From positions 7,217,274 to 7,281,273 of the forward strand of contig NC_079914.1 of NCBI RefSeq assembly GCF_024868665.1: a stretch of DNA of 64,000 bases. The letters run 5' to 3'. This stretch comes from Triplophysa rosa. Lineage: Eukaryota; Chordata; Actinopteri; Cypriniformes; Nemacheilidae. Each line of letters opens with the position of its first letter. Position 1 is the first letter of the stretch. Below the pieces are notes generated by a model that did not search any database, had not been told where the DNA came from, and saw only the letters and a list, made by a program, of their open reading frames with translations. Below are positions 58,760-64,000 of the stretch, piece after piece. Position numbers and translations under genes: made by a program.

Positions 58760-61722
58760 TCAATGATCAGCACCTAGTGTTTTCACATACATTTCTTTGG
58801 AAGGCACAGTTGTTGTAGGTTCATTCTCATTTTGTCTCGAAGTCTGAGTGTCTTTCTCCTCCCTCTTGTAAATGGTAGATTTACAGTCATACACATCATA
58901 GACATAGACATCATCCACTTCGTGATCTTCACCTTCTAATATCCAATCTTCTTCCTCTTCCTGCTGTTGAAAATGAGTTGGGTTGATGCTAGAGATGCGG
59001 CCAGAGTACAGTGTTTCCAATGGCACTGCCTGGGCATTCCCAGACCTGCTCTTTCCTGGCTGAGGTGTTCTGTGGGACATTAGCATTGGCATCTCCTGCC
59101 CTAATGCCCTCGTTAACCGTGTTTCTGACCAGATTAATTCTGTTCCTTTCCTGGTGCACATGTAGCGGCTGTGGGGCCAAATCCTCATCATCTCTTGCCT
59201 GGGGCTGCAGGATGCTCACCAAGCCAGGGCAACAGTACAGCAGCGTGTTTTATAACGCCACCAAGAGCACTTCCACATGTAAACACCTGAGAACATCCGG
59301 TTCATTGTCTAAGTATATTTTTTAAACATAAAATAAATATTGTAAAATAAATATAACATATCATAAACTCTTACTAAGAAGGGTGCCGCAATTGTTAAAA
59401 AAACAGGTATCTGGAGAAAAACTGGTAGATCCTTCAGCAAAGCTCTGAGAAACTCATTGATGCCCTGTCCGATGTGCTTCAATGGATCGGTGAATAAGTA
59501 GGTTAAGGTGACTATAAAAGCCTGTAAAAACATGAACTCTTGTAAGGTGTCCATTTCAATGTTCAATTGTCACCAAGTTTAAAAACTAAGAGATACAAAC
59601 CTTTGTTGGGGGTACAAGTAAAATGGGGTTCACCAGCACAGTCTCATAGTATATTTTGCAAGGGTCATCTTGAAGGGTAAATGTACGTCTATACCACTCT
59701 GAAAAGACAATTCAGAGATTTACTGTTATGAAATGTAAATCAAATCTAAAGCTGGATGTTATAATGTTTTATTATGAGATAAACCAGAGCCTGTAGTCAC
59801 TATGAACTATTGTTGTATGTAAAAGAGTCTTATAGACACAGAAAAAACATAATACTGGTTTGGAATGGCAAGAAGCGGAGTAAATAATAACACATTTATT
59901 ATTATTTTGGGTAAATAACTTCACCCAAGCACGTCACCTAGTAAACTGTCCCACCAGGTCATTTCTTTCATCCCAGTACATTGTTCACGGAGCCTCTCCA
60001 TCACCACAATGTTCTTCTGGTGCTCAGCAAACGCAAGCTAGCCAAGGAGAAGAAAATGAATAGAAAAACCCAATACTTTATGTTAACCACATAAATAGGT
60101 TTAATTGTTTACTACCAAAAAAATAAAACAGATATTAACAGATATTGACAATATTGTGTACAGGACCTCTATCTTTTAGTATAGAAAAACAGAATTACCA
60201 TATAAAGATGCAACCAGTTCCAGATCAAACTAATGAAAAAGCAGATTAGAACTATTCTTTTGAACTGGATGAACCAAGACACCACAGACCACATTTCAGT
60301 GCAGATAGCAGCTGTGATCACCAGAACACACAAAGAAAGCTGTAAAAAAATAAGAGTGTAGATGTACTGGCATTGTCAATAACCATAATGATAATAACCA
60401 TGATAGCAATATTGTTTTTCCTCTTTATCATTAGAAATTAAAAGAGTACTGCAGCACTGCACAGATCAAGACATATTTTGCATTTTCATTCCTTATACTT
60501 CATTTTAGTGCATGCAAGAAAGTTATGAGAATATCAAAATATGATTATAAAATTAGCTGTACATTATTGGTGTTTTATCTCTATTGTTAGGGATAGTTCA
60601 CCTTAAAATGAAAATTCTTTCATCATTTATTCACCCTCATATCATTTCAAACCTTTATGACTTTCTTTCTTCTGCAGAACACAAAAGAAGATATTTTGAA
60701 GAATGTTGGTAACCAAACAACATTGGACCCCAATTCCATTATATGACCAGACATTTATCAAAATGTGTTCTTTTGTGTTCAGAAAGAGTCAAATACAGGT
60801 TTTGAACAATAATGAATTAATGATGACAGAATTTTTATTTGTGGGTGATTCGGAGGATCTAAAGACCCCTGCAACCCCACTAAAGCACCACATATGAGAA
60901 AATATACGTAATTTTTTTTAAATATAGTAACCTTCAAGGCAGTATCCACCTCTACATGAAATGTTTCTTCAAATCGCCACGTCCAGGGTTTGTGGTCACT
61001 GAGTCTGAAGTTGACCAGAAATTGACTAAGAGCCTCATCCAAAGCTCCGTTTTTCCAGTCTTTGTCGTCTTTCAAAAGCTTCTGGAACTCTGATACCATT
61101 TGCCTGGACAGTTTCACCTCAGCGTCATAGTGCATAAATGTTTTTGCACCATCAGGCTAAATAGTAAAGAGAATAAGTTATAAATCCTGAGTAGTGCTGA
61201 GCATTAGCTCAATTTCCTTAAGATGGATGGACATACTAGACCAAGTTTCGTAGTTTCCTTAAGGAGCCTGGAAATTAAACGCTTGAATACCGGAAGACAT
61301 GTTGGCTGTTGAACAGTGGTGCACGCCTTCTTTTTGTGCCCCCCCCAAAAAAAGAAATATCAAAGAAATATATACATTGAAATGTAATCTGGATCCTAAA
61401 TAAATTAGACAACAGAAGTCAGTATCAGAAACAAGTACTCAAATCTCATATGAAGGAGAAATGATTTGAAAAAGTCAGTATTCTATAGAAAAGAATGAAA
61501 TTGAATGGATTTTAGTGCCTTGTAAGAATAGTTTCAGACATTTTAAATAAAACTCACCTCTGTGGGTATTCTCATGCTTTTTGTTCTTGGGTCATAATTG
61601 ATCATGTCATCTAGATTGATCCATGCATCACCTTGATTACTGTTTGCATAGGTAAAAACATAAAGTTCACAAAAAACAAACAGACTCCAAAATCCAAAAG
61701 ACGAACAGCTCAGCACCCTCAT
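58760..61722 (-). pseudogene. CLCC1-like paralogue, copy C, degenerating
   Basis: An older paralogue of copies A and B. Recognised exons: 1 at 61722-61558 (signal peptide, then GDAWINLDDMINYDPRTKSM); 3 at about 61345-61240; 4 at ~61156-60932 ([12 protein letters not shown]); 5 at ~60340-60199 (two membrane helices); 6 at ~60039-59938; 7 at ~59703-59602; 8 at ~59522-59376 ([20 protein letters not shown]); 9 at ~59288-58760. Exon 2 was not found between exons 1 and 3; its 120-base length in copy A means its loss would keep frame. The AG acceptor before exon 3 is replaced by a G run. Exon 9 reaches a stop after 32 codons, and the remaining similarity is split over two other frames. Exon 10 was not found. 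It might still yield a tail-less membrane protein if exon 3 is spliced at an internal AG. Confidence 0.75.
60590..60850. repeat. TTAA-type MITE in copy C intron
   Basis: AGGGATAGTTCACCTTAAAA at the left with internal words (CTTCTGCAGAACACAAAAG, GAAGAATGTTGGTAACC) shared with the element at 42226-42557. The right end is decayed. Confidence 0.6.
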
Positions 61723-61805
61723 TATCATCCAATAAATATACAACAATTTAGGGGAAAGTTACATGTGTTTTTTCAGATTCAAGTTGAAGTCCCATAGGAC
61801 CAAAA

Positions 61806-61832
61806 GTGTTTCTTCGGTTTTCGTTTCCCTCA
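61806..61832. promoter_or_regulatory. GAAA-cluster upstream of clcc1 copy C
   Basis: On the minus strand three GAAA-type words lie in a row (GGGAAACGAAAACCGAAG), resembling an IRF-binding cluster but not with exact ISRE spacing. It lies about 85-110 bases upstream of the copy C start codon. Confidence 0.2.
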
Positions 61833-62244
61833 AGAAAGAAACAACCATTCTCTATTGTACACAGGTGAAATAACCTGTAGGTTTGGTTTAGCCATCCACG
61901 TGCTATCATAGCAGTCAAGTACACATTACAGCAACCTGCAGAATGGGGCGGGGCTACACATATTGTCCATAACTGGTAGTGTTGCTCTTCACTACAGTGC
62001 TGCTCTTAGAGTTATTAAGAATTATTACATTTAAATTCACAGAGACGGAAATTGTACGGACTGTCAAACACATTTTTAATGCCAATGCTTATGGGATGTC
62101 TATGAATGCATAACTTCACAAATGTGTTGTGTAAATACAGTGCCCTCACTAATCATCAATAACATAACTGGAGACATAAAAAAAGACTTTTTTGTTCTTC
62201 ACAATGTTTTATTTGGTTTTCTGTAAACTTTCAACGGTTATTCC

Positions 62245-63184
62245 TTAAAGCCACAATATGGAGTAATTTTGTTATGAAATATCCAAAAATCACTTGCACA
62301 GTGTGATATATTTCATGCAGTTGTGTGCTTACATTATCCCAAATGTTCCCAAGAATGTGCAAATCCAGAGAAATTCCTATTTAAAATAATGGCCTGTCCC
62401 TTGTCTCCTTGTATTTGTCGCATATCAGTGACTTCATATCTGCTGCTCCGCACTACCCTCAGTTTCCGGTTGTAGAAACTACGGCAACACGCAAATGCGG
62501 AAGTGGTTATACAGCATCTGGGACGCAGCATCTGTTCTGTTATTATGGATCACGATTACTCTTTGGCGAGTAAAGGAAACCCAAAAAAGCGTGAACGTGG
62601 GCCAAATGAGGAAAGCAGGCTCATGGACAAATGAAGAAATAAAACAAGGATTAATATCAGTGTGACGTTTTCTAAATGGAGAGAGCTTCGCGAACCAACT
62701 TTGACTCGACAGAGACTCTGCTCTCGTATGTGTTTTAATAGACAAGTAAGCAAAAATGAATGCAGTTACCCTATGAAATACAGTATATGTCGCACAAAAA
62801 TATATAGCCAGTAACGTTACTTGTAAATGCTGTGGGTTCGTTCAAATTTACTTTTTAAACGATGACTGTATAACTGTTTTAAACACGTAAAACTGTGTAG
62901 CATTACGCTACCAAATCAATGGACAAAGTCCAATATCAATCGCGGGCTATCGTAGCATTATATTTCACGTTTCTTGCAAGCTAATTCATGACGATGACAT
63001 AAAATAAAATTCATTCATTACCTCGTCCGTGAACATGATGGACGATCTCCATACGCCTCTGGGTGGTGAAAACGGCATGTCCCATAATTCCACTCTCCTA
63101 CATAACGTCATTTAGCTTCGCCTTTTGTTGTTGTTTCGAAAGTGCGCCATCTAGCGGTCCAAATATTCCATATTGTGGCTTCAA
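62245..63184 (+). mobile_element. TTAA-flanked DNA transposon, copy 2
   Basis: Same element as 7806-8787, with high similarity throughout, the same inverted ends, the same exon-like start (ATG at about 62545) and the same in-frame stop. The left flank is TTAA and the right is TCAA, a one-base decay. A segment present at about 8308-8365 in copy 1 is deleted here. Confidence 0.75.
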
Positions 63185-64000
63185 GTGTAGTGCCACAAAG
63201 TTTTAAAGCTGTTTTTTCCATGTTAAAGTACCTAATAACCAGGTGACTGAGCGAGTATAATAGCTTTTCTCTGCATCAACAGAAAAAAAAGTGTGCAAAA
63301 GTGATGCATATTATATATGCTTTAGGAAAATGACAATCTGAAATAAAACCATTCATAAATATGTTTGACATCTATTTAAATGTTTCAATTCATGAGTATG
63401 ACTTGACAAAACATCTGCTATTAGTATTTACATCATGGTGTTTTATTTACATTTGCATGTATATTAATGAAAAAGTGACCATTCATGCTGCTTATTCTGC
63501 AAGTGCGAAATGAGAGACATCAGGTTTTTTTAAACATAATGTAGATGTTCATAGTGCAATGTGCTATACAGCTGTAACTGTATCTTATACTGTAATTATA
63601 ATTTAGGTAAATACAAAAAAGCTCTTATTTACAAGATCTTCAATTTAACTACAGACAACAATACCTCAAGGCACAGTTTAGCTCACATTTCCGGGACGGT
63701 TTCGTTCACCTTAAATCGCAAACCACAAATCGAAGCAAGTGTTGCATTTTGTGTTGTGAAAAGCTCTACCTTTTTCTGCATTGCGACATATTTGACTAAA
63801 AAGCAATCTTCCGGTAGACATGCTTTCCAAGAATGAGAAGTGAACAGTCGATTTCTTTTTACAGTAATGCGAGTGCACTAGAGCAAGTTACAAAAAAATA
63901 CAAACAAACACACCCCGACATATTTATAATCATTCACAATATTTCTGTGCTATTTCGGTCACACTATATTTTAACGTCCAGTTCTCGGTTTTAGTAAACT
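63185..64000. other. Unassigned DNA at the right edge
   Basis: No host exon, RNA gene or known repeat could be recognised. The few open frames show no similarity I know. Confidence 0.4.

Noticed and set aside
1..64000. CRISPR arrays, operons or bacterial mobile islands
   Set aside because: None present. The repeats are dispersed eukaryotic transposons and the genes are intron-split vertebrate genes.

Overview
The window is animal nuclear DNA from a ray-finned fish, most likely a cyprinid-type teleost. The reasons are split genes with GT/AG introns, vertebrate gene families, and a dense load of fish repeats: Tc1 with an intact transposase, DIRS, hAT MITEs, L2 and I/Nimb LINE pieces, a tRNA-headed SINE and many TTAA-type foldback elements. 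The species cannot be named from this sequence. All recognised host genes lie on the minus strand, so transcription runs right to left.

Layout. 1-1650: an LTR-like repeat broken by an L2 LINE end. 1650-4180: AT-rich, no gene seen. About 4190-9260: a nest of transposons (an old DNA transposon, a deleted DIRS element sitting in its left inverted repeat, and a TTAA-flanked element inside). 9528-15550: ssx2ip, a centrosome and centriolar-satellite protein gene, with a Tc1 element in one intron and an X-box in its promoter. 16190-27262: a 23-exon gene for a single-pass receptor guanylate cyclase with an unusual short cysteine-rich ectodomain. 27263-32027: intergenic, with a hAT element. 32028-36924: lpar3 (LPA receptor 3). 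36925-41649: intergenic, with repeats and a possible lpar3 leader exon. 41650-46745: mcoln2 (mucolipin-2/TRPML2). 47290-61722: three tandem clcc1-like genes. The first two are nearly identical and separated by a 381-base assembly gap; the third is older and broken. A Nimb/I-type LINE end lies between the second and third. 61723-64000: a second copy of the TTAA-flanked element and otherwise unassigned DNA.

The order ssx2ip - lpar3 - mcoln2 matches the human chromosome 1 neighbourhood from general knowledge. The guanylate cyclase sits between ssx2ip and lpar3, where mammals have no such gene that I know of. The genes do not form a pathway or operon. They are a syntenic block with a lineage-specific or anciently retained receptor cyclase and a local clcc1 expansion.

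The most notable item is the receptor guanylate cyclase. I reconstructed 23 exons with mutually consistent splice phases, giving about 837 residues. It has an intact guanine-specific cyclase domain and a pseudokinase domain, but no room for the large natriuretic-peptide-type ligand-binding domain.
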